Shown here in pieces: positions 9,329 through 18,787 of a stretch of DNA of 53,762 nt. Every line of letters starts with the position of its first letter. The stretch's first letter is position 1. The DNA lies in NCBI GenBank assembly GCA_903878415.1, contig CAIRHO010000056.1:1-53762 (forward strand). The letters are read 5' to 3'. Made by a program: the position numbers and the translations under genes. This DNA is from an uncultured Actinomycetes bacterium (lineage in GTDB: Bacteria > Actinomycetota > Actinomycetes > Nanopelagicales > Nanopelagicaceae). The notes beneath the pieces were generated by a model that worked only from the letters and a program-made list of their open reading frames with translations, was not told where the DNA came from and searched no databases.

Positions 9329-11053
9329 TTAAACCAATAGCGCTAGAACTTCACTTACGGCACTTTCAAGTGCAACTTCGCGTTTTTCTCCGCTCTTTCT
9401 AACTCTCACTTCTACATTGCCATTAGCAAGCGCTTTGCCAACAATTACGATAATTGGATTTCCGATTAGTTCTGCATCTTTAAATTTAACACCAGGGCTG
9501 GCATCGCGACGGTCATCTAGCATCACAGTTTTACCGCTAGCTTCAATCTCTTTAGCTAAATCTTCAGCCACATTAAAGGGTTGATCATCTTTTCCAGTTG
9601 CGACAATATGAACTTGAGCTGGTGCAATTTCAATTGGCCAAGATAGGCCGATCTCGTCATGGCTCTGTTCTGCAATTGCGGCAACCGCTCTAGATACTCC
9701 AATTCCATAAGAGCCCATCGTTACAACTCTAGATTTGCCTTCATGATCGAGCACAGTCAAATCTAAATTTTCAGCATACTTGCGACCTAGCGCAAAGATG
9801 TGGCCGATTTCAATGGCGCGATCAATAATCACCGGACTCTCACACTTTGGACAGAGATCACCAGCTTCTATCTCTACCGCTTCGACAAATGCATCTACTT
9901 GAAAATCTCGACCGTGAGTCACATATCGAGCATGTTTATTTAATTGGTTAGCCCCGGTAATCCAATGGGTACCAACTGCAATTCTTGGATCTGCATATAG
10001 TTTTAAGCCAAATTTATGGGCATCTTGTGGACCAACATAACCTTTTACTAATTCTTTTCTTGTTTCAAAGTCAGCTTCTTCGAAAAGGCGTAATTCTTTA
10101 ACACCAGAGAGATTTGCTTGCAAACGTTTGACATCAACTTCGCGATTGCCTGGGACCAAGACCGAAATCGCAACGCCGTCAGCCATCAATAAAATATTCT
10201 TCAAAGTATCCCCTGCGCTAAATCCGCCACCGTAATTCTTATTCATAACTTCTACTAGTGAATCAATAGTTGGAGTATTTGGCGTATCCATGACTTCAAC
10301 TGCAGGCGGAGTAGCAATCTCCTTCGACAATACTTTTGTGATCATTGCTTCGACATTTGCCGCATAGCCACATTTCTCGCAGAGCACGTAAGTATCTTCA
10401 CCTGTTGGACACGGTGCTAAGAATTCTTCAGAGCGAGAACCACCCATTGCGCCAGACATTGCAGCAACAATGTTGTATTTCAAACCTAACCGATCGAAAG
10501 TCTTTATATAAGCCTGGCGATGTTTTTCATAAGATGCATCCAGTCCGGCATCATCTAAATCGAATGAATATGAATCTTTCATTACGAACTCTCGACCTCG
10601 GATAATTCCGCTTCTTGGTCTAGGTTCATCGCGGAATTTAGTCTGAATTTGGTAAATATGTAACGGTAAGTCTTTATAAGAAGAGTATTCGCCTTTAACC
10701 ATTAAAGTAAACATTTCTTCATGGGTTGGGCCAAGTAAGTAATCGCCGCCTTTACGATCTTGTAATCTAAATAAATCTGGACCGTACTCTTCCCAACGAT
10801 TAGTTTTTTCATATGGTTCGCGAGGTAGCATCGATGGAAAATGCACTTCTTGAAAACCAGCAGCATCCATCTCCTCTCGGATTACTCGTTCAATATTTCG
10901 ATAAGTTATATATCCAAGTGGCAACCATGAATAGATTCCAGCAGCGATTCGGCGAATATATCCAGCGCGAACTAAGAGCCGATGGCTCGCAACTTCAGCA
11001 TCTGATGGGTCGTCACGAAGCGTGCGTAAGAAGAGCGTAGACATTCGCAACAT
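9329..11053 (-). CDS. proS: Prolyl-tRNA synthetase (bacterial type, with editing insertion)
   Basis: ProRS charges tRNA-Pro with proline. The 574-residue length, with a large insertion between class II motifs 2 and 3, marks the bacterial type that edits mischarged alanine. Motifs visible are the N-terminal [25 protein letters not shown], motif 1/2 sequences ([37 protein letters not shown]) and motif 3 near [15 protein letters not shown], followed by the anticodon-binding domain. It starts at ATG 11053 ([16 protein letters not shown]), which matches relatives better than the inner ATG. It follows ispG, as usual in actinobacteria. Confidence 0.97.
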   Translation of the reverse strand: MLRMSTLFLRTLRDDPSDAEVASHRLLVRAGYIRRIAAGIYSWLPLGYITYRNIERVIREEMDAAGFQEVHFPSMLPREPYEKTNRWEEYGPDLFRLQDRKGGDYLLGPTHEEMFTLMVKGEYSSYKDLPLHIYQIQTKFRDEPRPRSGIIRGREFVMKDSYSFDLDDAGLDASYEKHRQAYIKTFDRLGLKYNIVAAMSGAMGGSRSEEFLAPCPTGEDTYVLCEKCGYAANVEAMITKVLSKEIATPPAVEVMDTPNTPTIDSLVEVMNKNYGGGFSAGDTLKNILLMADGVAISVLVPGNREVDVKRLQANLSGVKELRLFEEADFETRKELVKGYVGPQDAHKFGLKLYADPRIAVGTHWITGANQLNKHARYVTHGRDFQVDAFVEAVEIEAGDLCPKCESPVIIDRAIEIGHIFALGRKYAENLDLTVLDHEGKSRVVTMGSYGIGVSRAVAAIAEQSHDEIGLSWPIEIAPAQVHIVATGKDDQPFNVAEDLAKEIEASGKTVMLDDRRDASPGVKFKDAELIGNPIIVIVGKALANGNVEVRVRKSGEKREVALESAVSEVLALLV

Positions 11054-11082
11054 GGCACTACCTTACCGAGAACTAACGAAAA

Positions 11083-12234
11083 TTAATGAACATTCACTGA
11101 TGGTTCGCCGCTTGCAACGCCAGCTGCTTCCATCTTTTCTGCAAGTCGCATGGCTTCTTCAATTAAAGTTTCCACAATTTGCGCCTCGGGCACTGTCTTT
11201 ATAACTTCACCCTTCACAAATATTTGGCCTTTTCCATTTCCGGAAGCAACACCTAAATCAGCTTCGCGCGCTTCACCAGGACCATTTACAACGCATCCCA
11301 TAACAGCAACGCGTAATGGAACTGTCATTCCTTGAAGTCCGGCCTGAACTTTTTCAGCAAGAGTGTAAACATCAACTTGGGCACGGCCACATGAAGGGCA
11401 AGAAACTATCTCTAACTTTCTTTGCCGCAAATTTAATGATTCTAGAATAGATAATCCCACTTTGATTTCTTCAACTGGCGGCGCTGAAAGTGAAACTCGA
11501 ATTGTGTCGCCAATACCTTCAGCTAATAAGATTGCAAATGCAGTTGCAGATTTAATTGTGCCTTGAAATAGTGGACCAGCTTCAGTAACGCCAAGATGTA
11601 ATGGGTAATCGCACTTTGCAGCTAGTAATCGATAAGCCTTAACCATAACTACTGGGTCGTGGTGTTTTACCGAAATTTTTATATCGGAAAAGCCATGTTC
11701 TTCAAATAGCCCAGCTTCCCAAAGTGCGGATTCGACTAAAGCCTCTGGGGTGGCTTTGCCATACTTTGCTAACAACCTTGGATCTAACGATCCGGCATTC
11801 ACACCGATTCGAATTGGAATTCCGGCATCGCCAGCAGCCTTTGCAACTTCTTTAACTTTGTCATCAAATTGTTTTATATTTCCGGGGTTTACCCGTACCG
11901 CAGCACAACCAGCATCAATTGCCGCAAAAATATATTTTGGCTGAAAGTGAATATCTGCAATTACTGGGATCTGTGATTTTTTAGCAATCTGCGCCAGCGC
12001 ATCAGCATCGTCTTGACTCGGCACCGCTACTCGGACAATCTGACAACCTGAAGCGGTTAACTCTGCAATTTGTTGCAACGTAGAATTTACATCAGACGTT
12101 ACCGTGGTGCACATTGATTGGACGCTTACCGGTGCATCTCCGCCAACTAAAACGCTGCCGACTTTTAATTGCTTAGATTTACGACGAGGCGCCAGTGTTA
12201 GAGGTGGCGCACTTGGCATTCCTAAATCGGTCAT
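11083..12234 (-). CDS. ispG: 4-hydroxy-3-methylbut-2-enyl diphosphate synthase
   Basis: IspG (GcpE) is the [4Fe-4S] enzyme of the penultimate MEP isoprenoid step, converting methylerythritol cyclodiphosphate to HMBPP. The 383-residue protein has the TIM-barrel half ([15 protein letters not shown] through [11 protein letters not shown]) and the C-terminal iron-sulfur half with cysteines in [11 protein letters not shown] and [10 protein letters not shown] plus the conserved glutamate. It lies directly after rseP and dxr, so two MEP steps are co-located. The start is ATG 12234. Confidence 0.97.
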   Translation of the reverse strand: MTDLGMPSAPPLTLAPRRKSKQLKVGSVLVGGDAPVSVQSMCTTVTSDVNSTLQQIAELTASGCQIVRVAVPSQDDADALAQIAKKSQIPVIADIHFQPKYIFAAIDAGCAAVRVNPGNIKQFDDKVKEVAKAAGDAGIPIRIGVNAGSLDPRLLAKYGKATPEALVESALWEAGLFEEHGFSDIKISVKHHDPVVMVKAYRLLAAKCDYPLHLGVTEAGPLFQGTIKSATAFAILLAEGIGDTIRVSLSAPPVEEIKVGLSILESLNLRQRKLEIVSCPSCGRAQVDVYTLAEKVQAGLQGMTVPLRVAVMGCVVNGPGEAREADLGVASGNGKGQIFVKGEVIKTVPEAQIVETLIEEAMRLAEKMEAAGVASGEPSVNVH

Positions 12235-12248
12235 GTGCTTATTCTGCC

Positions 12249-13436
12249 CTAAAGTCCGAGCGAAATCGGATTGAAAATGTCTGCGGCAAGTAGCAGTAGC
12301 GTCAGCGCTGCGAGTAGGGCGAAAACGACCATCGTAATCGGAGTCAATCGTTCTACATCTATTGGACCTGGATCACTCTTGCCTCGAGCAAATGCGAATC
12401 TTCGCCGCAACGCTTCTGCAATTGCAACAGCCATATGTCCGCCATCAAGTGGCAATATTGGTAGCAAGTTAAAGATTCCAATAAAGATATTTAAGCTAGC
12501 AACTATCAACACAAGTGATGCAATTTTTTCAGGGAGAGTAAGCACACCGCTACTGGCAGTTTGGGCTGAGACTCGCGCAACACCGACAATACCGACTAAA
12601 CCATTTGCATTTCGAGCTTCGCCACCAAATGTTTGGCGGACTATAGATGGAATTTGGGTTGGTAGTGAAACTAGGGCTTTAACCGAGCCAACTACTAAAT
12701 CTTTTGTAATTAATAAAGTTATTTTGGTTGCGGATATCGGGTTCTCTCGAACTAGACCGACTTTATTCCGAACGCCAATTATCCCCCAACTTTTTCCATC
12801 TGATGTAATCTGTACTGGAGTGATTGCAATTGCTAAATTTTCACCGTTACGTAAAATTGAAAGCGTAATTTCTTTACCTGCAGATTCGCGAATAATTGGG
12901 ACTATCTCCGACCACTTCAAATTTTCTTTCCCGTTGATTCCAACTATCTGATCGTCAGCCAAGATTCCTGCAACTTTGGCTGGGGATGGCGCTGAAGTTG
13001 ATAGACATACGGTCTCAGTAGTTCTAATACAAGGCAGCGTCTCTTCAACTGTTGGTAGTACTTGTGAAGTTCCAATACCGGCAATTAAAAGAAAAAGTAA
13101 GAAAATTCCTAATACGAAGTGATTAAACGAACCCGCACCTAACACAACTAGACGCCGCTTTGAAGATGCTTTGTAGAAAGCACGATCACTATCTGCCGGC
13201 GCTAGCTCTTCTCGTGGGGACATCCCAACGATCTTGCAATATCCGCCCGCCGGAATAACTTTTATACCAAACTCAGTTTCGCCTCTTCTGGTTGACCAAA
13301 TTCGTTGGCCAAATCCAAGAAAAAATTCAGTCACTTTCATGCCATACCGTTTCGCCGTTATGTAATGACCGAATTCATGGACCATTACCGAAAAAAGAAG
13401 TGCTACTACAAATGCAATTACCCCAAGAATTCCCAC
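12249..13436 (-). CDS. Site-2 intramembrane zinc protease (RseP/Rip1 family)
   Basis: This membrane metalloprotease cleaves transmembrane anti-sigma factors and similar substrates inside the bilayer. The 395-residue protein has the zinc motif HEFGH at residues 20-24 in the first membrane helix, a central PDZ domain (about 150-205, [18 protein letters not shown]), and the third ligand in [12 protein letters not shown] (D331). Four membrane segments are expected. Its place between dxr and ispG is conserved in actinobacteria (Rip1 of mycobacteria). Substrates are not evident from this window. Confidence 0.93.
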   Translation of the reverse strand: MGILGVIAFVVALLFSVMVHEFGHYITAKRYGMKVTEFFLGFGQRIWSTRRGETEFGIKVIPAGGYCKIVGMSPREELAPADSDRAFYKASSKRRLVVLGAGSFNHFVLGIFLLFLLIAGIGTSQVLPTVEETLPCIRTTETVCLSTSAPSPAKVAGILADDQIVGINGKENLKWSEIVPIIRESAGKEITLSILRNGENLAIAITPVQITSDGKSWGIIGVRNKVGLVRENPISATKITLLITKDLVVGSVKALVSLPTQIPSIVRQTFGGEARNANGLVGIVGVARVSAQTASSGVLTLPEKIASLVLIVASLNIFIGIFNLLPILPLDGGHMAVAIAEALRRRFAFARGKSDPGPIDVERLTPITMVVFALLAALTLLLLAADIFNPISLGL

Positions 13437-14570
13437 TTAAACCCCTAACGTTTCACGAGCTACTCGTCGGGCATCATTCTCGATAGCGCTGACATCTTTA
13501 AGATCACGCAATTTTATTGGCGCACCAGCGCCGATTTTCTGCAACACAGTTTCGATGCTATCCACAATTGCTGTGAATTTAATGCGACCTTCAAGAAAAG
13601 CTGCTACTGCAACCTCGTTGGCAGCATTAAATATGGCAGTTGTGCCGCCACCTAAATCACCACACCTCCGCGCTAAATCAATGGCTGGAAATTTCTCATT
13701 ATTGATTGGCTCAAACCTCCACTCATGTTTTGCTTTCCAATCAATGGCCACCATTAAATCTGACGTTCGCTCCGGAAAACCTAAGGCATAACCAATCGGC
13801 CCTTTCATATTGGGTGGGCTCGCTTGCGCCAAAGTAGAACCATCTTTGAATTCCACCATTGAGTGAATCACAGATTGCGGATGAACCACCGCTTCGATTT
13901 TCTCGTAAGGTAAATCAAATAAATAATGTGCTTCGATGATCTCTAATCCTTTATTGACTAAAGTTGCGGAGTTTACGGTAACCACGTTACCCATACTCCA
14001 TGTTGGATGAGTCAACGCTTCGGCAATTGTGACCGTGGATAAATCGCTACGATCTTTAAATGGACCACCGCTTGCAGTAAGAATGACTTTTTTTACATCG
14101 CTTAATTTTCCAGCAAGCATGCATTGATAAAGCGCTGAATGTTCGGAATCAACTGGGATTATTCGATCCCGACCATAAGCCATCACTAAATCGCCACCGG
14201 CAACTAGCGACTCTTTATTTGCTAACGCAACTAAGTTTCCGGCAGCAAGGGCTGCCAGAGTTGGCTCTAACCCAATTGATCCATTAATTCCGTTTAACAC
14301 AATGTCACATGGAAGGGATGCAATTTGTGCAGCAGCGGTTGCGCCGTCAATAACGTGCACTCCGGCAATTCCATCTTTTATCGCGGAAGTATCGGCCGTG
14401 GTACCAACTATGGGAACGTTAAATTTCTTTGCCTGGGCTATCAAAAGTTCCAAGTTATTTGATCCTGCCGATAGGCCTACAACTTTAAATTTACCTGGAT
14501 TGGCAGCGACAATTTCGAGGGCCTGAACTCCGATTGATCCGGTAGAGCCCAAAATTACAATCTCGCGCAT
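13437..14570 (-). CDS. dxr: 1-deoxy-D-xylulose-5-phosphate reductoisomerase
   Basis: Dxr catalyses the first committed MEP step, DXP to methylerythritol phosphate with NADPH. The NADPH-binding start is ILGSTGSIGVQALEIV. The metal and substrate region is VDSEHSALYQC, followed by LTASGGPF. The 377-residue length is normal. The stop directly abuts the start of the site-2 protease gene. It starts at ATG 14570; the 44-base gap upstream to the CopD-like gene shows no clear promoter, so it may be read from the oxidase operon. Confidence 0.97.
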   Translation of the reverse strand: MREIVILGSTGSIGVQALEIVAANPGKFKVVGLSAGSNNLELLIAQAKKFNVPIVGTTADTSAIKDGIAGVHVIDGATAAAQIASLPCDIVLNGINGSIGLEPTLAALAAGNLVALANKESLVAGGDLVMAYGRDRIIPVDSEHSALYQCMLAGKLSDVKKVILTASGGPFKDRSDLSTVTIAEALTHPTWSMGNVVTVNSATLVNKGLEIIEAHYLFDLPYEKIEAVVHPQSVIHSMVEFKDGSTLAQASPPNMKGPIGYALGFPERTSDLMVAIDWKAKHEWRFEPINNEKFPAIDLARRCGDLGGGTTAIFNAANEVAVAAFLEGRIKFTAIVDSIETVLQKIGAGAPIKLRDLKDVSAIENDARRVARETLGV

Positions 14571-14614
14571 GGGGTTATCTTCTCAGGTTGAGGGGAAAAC
14601 TCCACATTTAAGCG

Positions 14615-15514
14615 TTATGGAATTAGTGGCGTTGGGAATTTAGTTTGACTAAGCACCACTCCCAACATAATCGCCAGCGCCATTAAAAAGAGCTCAACAC
14701 CAACAAGCCGAGTAAATAGTTGGACTCCTTTTATTGAGAGCGAATCCAGAGTATTTAGAATTCGAGTTCTATAAAAAGCACCAAAACCACCGAGAGCAAT
14801 CAAGAGCATAATTTTGCTTAACAAAATTAAACCGTACCTACTATTAAGCAGATCATTAAACAAATCTATTCGTAGTGAAGCATTCACTACGCCGCTAATA
14901 ACTACGCAAATAAAACAAATTAAAGCTATCGGACTAAATACTTTTACTGCTGGAAATAGATCAGAGCTCTGTAGCGCCACTAAAATGACCAGGCCTAATA
15001 CACCAGCAACCCAGAGTGACACCGAAAGTATATGAAGTCCCCAACTAGTTATTGCTAATAAATGCTGCGAATTTGATCCGGAATGGCCACTTAACGCTGG
15101 CGGCAATAATGAGAGTGCTGCAAAAAAGGTAAGTACTCGAGCGCCGACTTGGCTCTTAATTAATTGCGCCCAAATCGCAATAATGATTCCAGCAAAAGTC
15201 TGTGCCAACATTACTTGGCCAGTGCGAACCTGAATTAAGAAACTTCTGAGCATGATTGGTTCGCTTAATACCATTCCAATTGAACCCGCAAAAATATCGG
15301 CAAGCTTTAAAATGGAAAGGAAGAGAACATCAGCAGCCCATGCAAAACCTATAAATGAAATCCAGTTATAAGTTCGCTTTGAAATCAATTTCGATCCCTG
15401 CGGCAAAAAATGCGACACCAATAGAAGCAGCGCAATTATGCAGATAGGAAGTAACCGATCAAGCCACTGAACTAGTGGAATCAGCCCTGTAACAATCGGA
15501 TCAGTGGTTGGAAT
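14615..15514 (-). CDS. CopD-like copper-associated membrane protein, start codon unusual
   Basis: This multi-helix membrane protein resembles the CopD domain of copper-import and oxidase-assembly proteins, consistent with its place after the oxidase subunits. The first ordinary start, TTG 15421, would cut into a hydrophobic helix (LLPICIIALLLLVSHFLP). The same frame is open back to the ctaE stop, and the extra residues (PTTDPIVTGLIPLVQWLDRLLP) look like the normal N-terminus of this family. No in-frame ATG, GTG or TTG exists there. I propose ATT 15514, seven bases after AGGGGA, giving 299 residues; readthrough of the ctaE TAA is an alternative. Family assignment is moderate, start is inference. 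Confidence 0.65.
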   Translation of the reverse strand: MPTTDPIVTGLIPLVQWLDRLLPICIIALLLLVSHFLPQGSKLISKRTYNWISFIGFAWAADVLFLSILKLADIFAGSIGMVLSEPIMLRSFLIQVRTGQVMLAQTFAGIIIAIWAQLIKSQVGARVLTFFAALSLLPPALSGHSGSNSQHLLAITSWGLHILSVSLWVAGVLGLVILVALQSSDLFPAVKVFSPIALICFICVVISGVVNASLRIDLFNDLLNSRYGLILLSKIMLLIALGGFGAFYRTRILNTLDSLSIKGVQLFTRLVGVELFLMALAIMLGVVLSQTKFPTPLIP

Positions 15515-15532
15515 TGGGCAATCCCCTGATTT

Positions 15533-16138
15533 TTAGGTAAAGGAAAGTGCGAATGCGCCAAGCGCAGCGGAGACTGTCATCCAGATCCACCAAACTTGAA
15601 TGATTGCTACATGCCAATGATCGGTTTTGTATAAACCAAGTCGGGCGCGATTCCAATTACCAAGCGAAATAAATGCAGTTAGGGCAAGGTGTAAGGCATT
15701 CAGACCAGCTATCAAGTAATAGCAAGACGCATAAGCACCCATTCGCATTGTAAATGGCGCACTATTCATCTGTTGAATTTGATAAACCAAACCAATCACG
15801 CTCATCGCAAATGCAATCATGGCGCCTAATGTAAGTTGGGATTGATTTTTAGCTTTAGCACCTTTAAGGGCGTAACCATTTAGCAACATTCCAAATGCAG
15901 AAATGATCGCAATATAAAAAGCACCCATGCTTGAAACTGGAACAGTCGCAGGCACTTCTTCAGTTGCTGTCGGCAGCCACATGTTGTTTACATTCTGTCC
16001 TTTTAGATAGAAGTAAACAAAGAGAATACTTAACGCCATCGCAACATCTGCAACGATGATAAGAATTACACCTAATCGATTACGACTTCCAACTACATCT
16101 GGATGTTCGTGATGTGCGTGGGTTGTCTCTTGGCTCAT
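15533..16138 (-). CDS. ctaE: Heme-copper oxidase subunit III
   Basis: This is an integral subunit of the terminal oxidase in the cytoplasmic membrane, at 201 residues with five predicted helices, the short form of subunit III. The start ATG 16138 overlaps the ctaD stop as ATGA (MSQETTHAHHEHPDVVGSRNRLGV); the longer reading to 16249 only overlaps ctaD. Family-type segments include the first helix (VILIIVADVAMALSILFVYFYL) and the C-terminal DHWHVAIIQVWWIWMTVSAALG. Its TAA stop is in frame with the following CopD-like ORF. Confidence 0.88.
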   Translation of the reverse strand: MSQETTHAHHEHPDVVGSRNRLGVILIIVADVAMALSILFVYFYLKGQNVNNMWLPTATEEVPATVPVSSMGAFYIAIISAFGMLLNGYALKGAKAKNQSQLTLGAMIAFAMSVIGLVYQIQQMNSAPFTMRMGAYASCYYLIAGLNALHLALTAFISLGNWNRARLGLYKTDHWHVAIIQVWWIWMTVSAALGAFALSFT

Positions 16139-18009
16139 GACTTTGCCTTTCCATAACCGTAAGCATCTGTTGTGACGACTGGAAGCGTTGCAAAGTTTTC
16201 TAGCGGAACTGGAGTAGGAACGCTCCATTCCAAAGTCTTTGCAAACCAAGGATTGTCGGAAGCTTTAATTCCATTACGCCATGAATCAACTACTGCGAAT
16301 AGAAGGATGAGCATGCCGGTCATAATTACATAAGCACCCGCGGTTGTGACCATATTTCCACGGTTAAACATCGCGTTATAAGACTCAACTCGTCGAGGTT
16401 GACCAGCAAGTCCAACTAGGAACATGCCAATGAATGCCACGTTAAATCCAATTTGTACCATCCAGAATGAAACCCAAGAAAGTCGACGATCTAACATTCG
16501 ACCGGTCATCTTTGGGAACCAATATGAAAGCGATGCAACTGCGCCAGTCAAACCAGCACCCATTAGTGTGTAATGGAAGTGCGCAGTTACGAACATGGTG
16601 CCATGCAAAGCGCCATCAGCTGGAACGTCCGAAAGGTAAATACCGGTGATGCCGCCAATCATAAAGTTCCATAGCAGCGCATAAATAGATGCCATTGGCA
16701 CTGTCAACCAAAGTCGACCTCGCCATAGCGTTCCAACTAATACTAAGAAGAGCATTCCAGTAGGAATTGAAATCAATTCTGTAGTTAACATAAATGGACC
16801 ATTAAGCAAAGGAGCCCATCCGCTCATATACATATGGTGTGCCCAAACCAACGCACTTAATCCGCAGATTCCGGCTATTCCCATAACAGCAACATTGAAA
16901 CTAAATAGCGGTCGGCGAGTAAATACTGGAGCCATTTCCATTAGAGCCCCAATTGCTGGAAGCAGAATTACATAAACCTCTGGGTGTCCCATCAGCCAGA
17001 ACAAGTTTTCGTAAAGCCAGCCACTACCGCCACCGGCTGGATTATAAAAAGTTGTACCCATTGCGCGATCAAACGCCGACATAATTTGAGAAAGGAAGAA
17101 GACTGGGAAAGCAGGAAGCGCCAGCGCAACTGATGCCACAACACCATAAATAAATATTGGAGTTCGGTTCCACGTCATGCCGCGAGCGCGCATCCGAACA
17201 ACGGTTGCAGTTATGTTTGCACCGGCGACCATCGTGGAAATCGCGAAGATACAAATGAACATTATGTATCCATCCATACCTGCAGGCGATTCTGAAGCTA
17301 GCGGTTCATAAGCCGTCCAACCAGTCATGATTCCACCTAAGAAGAAGGAGGAGAGGATTGGTGGAATAGCCGCAACGATTAGCCAGAAACTAAGTGCGTT
17401 TAATCGAGGAAATGCCATATCTCGTGCGCCAATCATGATCGGCATTACGAAGTTACCAAATGGTCCAGTAATCATGATGATAGTTCCAACAATCATGATA
17501 ATTCCGTGAATACCAACGATCGCGTTGTAAGCCTGTGGGTGAATCCAACCACCTTCTGGATTTCCTAAATTGGTGCGGATCAGCATCGCAAGAATTCCGC
17601 CAACGCCGAAAATGATCATAGTTGTTACTAAGTACTGAATACCTACAACTTTGTGATCCGTTGTATATCTAAAATATCGTTTTGTGCCTAAATCTTTTCC
17701 AGCATAAAACATATTTTCATCATGTGATAAATCTTTGCCAAGCAACCAGCGGAACGGTCCAATAAGTGCGCCAATTCCAACCATGAACCCAATGAACCAT
17801 CCAATCATCGCCAACAAAATAATTTGATCATGTTTGGTGTGAATCAACATTGCGTCGGTATCTTCCGGAATCAATTTAGCTGCCAATACATAGAAAACGA
17901 CAGCCAAAATAATTCCTAAACCAAATGCAGTAAATACATTTAGTTTTTCAATTAAGGGACTCTTAGCAGAATGACCTGCTGATGCAGTTCTATCCATTGT
18001 GGTTGTCAT
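16135..18009 (-). CDS. ctaD: Heme-copper oxidase subunit I with N-terminal extension and atypical K-channel
   Basis: This is the catalytic subunit reducing oxygen at the heme/CuB site and pumping protons. The metal ligands are present: H168 (IHGIIM), H342 with the cross-link tyrosine Y346 in GHPEVY, H391/H392 (WAHHMY), H477 and H479 (AHFHY). D-channel residues in GNFVMPIMIGARD and the GHPEVY glutamate E344 are kept, as in A-type oxidases. Two oddities: residues 1-110 add two membrane helices before the usual YTTDHK start, and the helix VIII motif normally read as PTGxK reads PTGML, with Leu420 replacing the K-channel lysine. Its start abuts the subunit II stop and its end overlaps ctaE by four bases. 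It is an oxidase by motif, but a divergent one. Confidence 0.92.
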   Translation of the reverse strand: MTTTMDRTASAGHSAKSPLIEKLNVFTAFGLGIILAVVFYVLAAKLIPEDTDAMLIHTKHDQIILLAMIGWFIGFMVGIGALIGPFRWLLGKDLSHDENMFYAGKDLGTKRYFRYTTDHKVVGIQYLVTTMIIFGVGGILAMLIRTNLGNPEGGWIHPQAYNAIVGIHGIIMIVGTIIMITGPFGNFVMPIMIGARDMAFPRLNALSFWLIVAAIPPILSSFFLGGIMTGWTAYEPLASESPAGMDGYIMFICIFAISTMVAGANITATVVRMRARGMTWNRTPIFIYGVVASVALALPAFPVFFLSQIMSAFDRAMGTTFYNPAGGGSGWLYENLFWLMGHPEVYVILLPAIGALMEMAPVFTRRPLFSFNVAVMGIAGICGLSALVWAHHMYMSGWAPLLNGPFMLTTELISIPTGMLFLVLVGTLWRGRLWLTVPMASIYALLWNFMIGGITGIYLSDVPADGALHGTMFVTAHFHYTLMGAGLTGAVASLSYWFPKMTGRMLDRRLSWVSFWMVQIGFNVAFIGMFLVGLAGQPRRVESYNAMFNRGNMVTTAGAYVIMTGMLILLFAVVDSWRNGIKASDNPWFAKTLEWSVPTPVPLENFATLPVVTTDAYGYGKAKS

Positions 18010-18776
18010 TATGCTCTGCCTCCTTGACTCTTAATCCAAGCGTCATAATCTGCTTGGCTAACTACGTGCACTTGACTCTGCATATAAGCATGTAGGAGGC
18101 CGCAAAGTTCGGCGCACCGAACGTCGAATACTCCAATTTTGTTTGGCGTCACTGCCGTTTGGGTTATATATCCAGGATTCGCATCGACTTTAACCCCCAT
18201 CTGCACAATCCAGAAAGAGTGTTTAACATCCTTTGCAGAAACGTTAAAAATCACTGGTCGATCAACAGGTAGATATAAATCATGGGAACGTACGCCAGCA
18301 TTATCTGGATAATCAAAGTTCCATAACCATTGTTGGCCAGTTACATTTACGTGAATTGCATTTGGCGCTTGCAGAGATTTAGCATCTTCTTGCATCACGA
18401 TCATTCCAAAAACCAGTGCAAATAAGCAAAGAAGTCCGGAAGTTACAATCCAAACGGCAGATGCTTTTGGGCTATTTGCAATTTCATGATCAGATTCTGC
18501 TGGCGGCGTATCGCCATAATGCCGCTTCTGCATCAAAGACTTAAGCGCAATTGCGCCAACTAAACCTGCTACTGGGGCAGATACCCATGTGAAAATTTTC
18601 ATCATGCGAATGGTGTTTTCCATCGTCTCTGATGCAGGTGCCCCCATTGAGCGAGCAATTACTTCACCAGCTAAGCCACCAATTAATACGCTAAGGATTA
18701 CCCATAAAGTAGCGGTCTCTTTAACATCTTTTCGTTTCCACCAAGGTGCTTTATCCTGAGTTTGAGTTTGACTCAT
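18009..18776 (-). CDS. ctaC: Cytochrome c oxidase subunit II (CuA-type)
   Basis: Subunit II takes electrons from cytochrome c through its CuA centre. The 255-residue protein has three predicted helices (about 22-40, 58-80, 106-128) and then a cupredoxin domain outside the membrane. The aromatic entry motif QQWLWNFDY is at 148-156. CuA ligands are complete: H186 (KHSFW), C221, E223, C225, H229 and M232 (CAELCGLLHAYM). No lipobox is seen. An AAGGAG site precedes ATG 18776. The intact CuA centre argues for a cytochrome c rather than a quinol donor. Confidence 0.92.
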   Translation of the reverse strand: MSQTQTQDKAPWWKRKDVKETATLWVILSVLIGGLAGEVIARSMGAPASETMENTIRMMKIFTWVSAPVAGLVGAIALKSLMQKRHYGDTPPAESDHEIANSPKASAVWIVTSGLLCLFALVFGMIVMQEDAKSLQAPNAIHVNVTGQQWLWNFDYPDNAGVRSHDLYLPVDRPVIFNVSAKDVKHSFWIVQMGVKVDANPGYITQTAVTPNKIGVFDVRCAELCGLLHAYMQSQVHVVSQADYDAWIKSQGGRA

Positions 18777-18787
18777 TTTTCTGCTCC

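Noticed and set aside
12271-12951. 226-codon plus-strand ORF opposite the site-2 protease gene
   Set aside because: It is antisense to conserved motifs of the protease and shows no domain features of its own.
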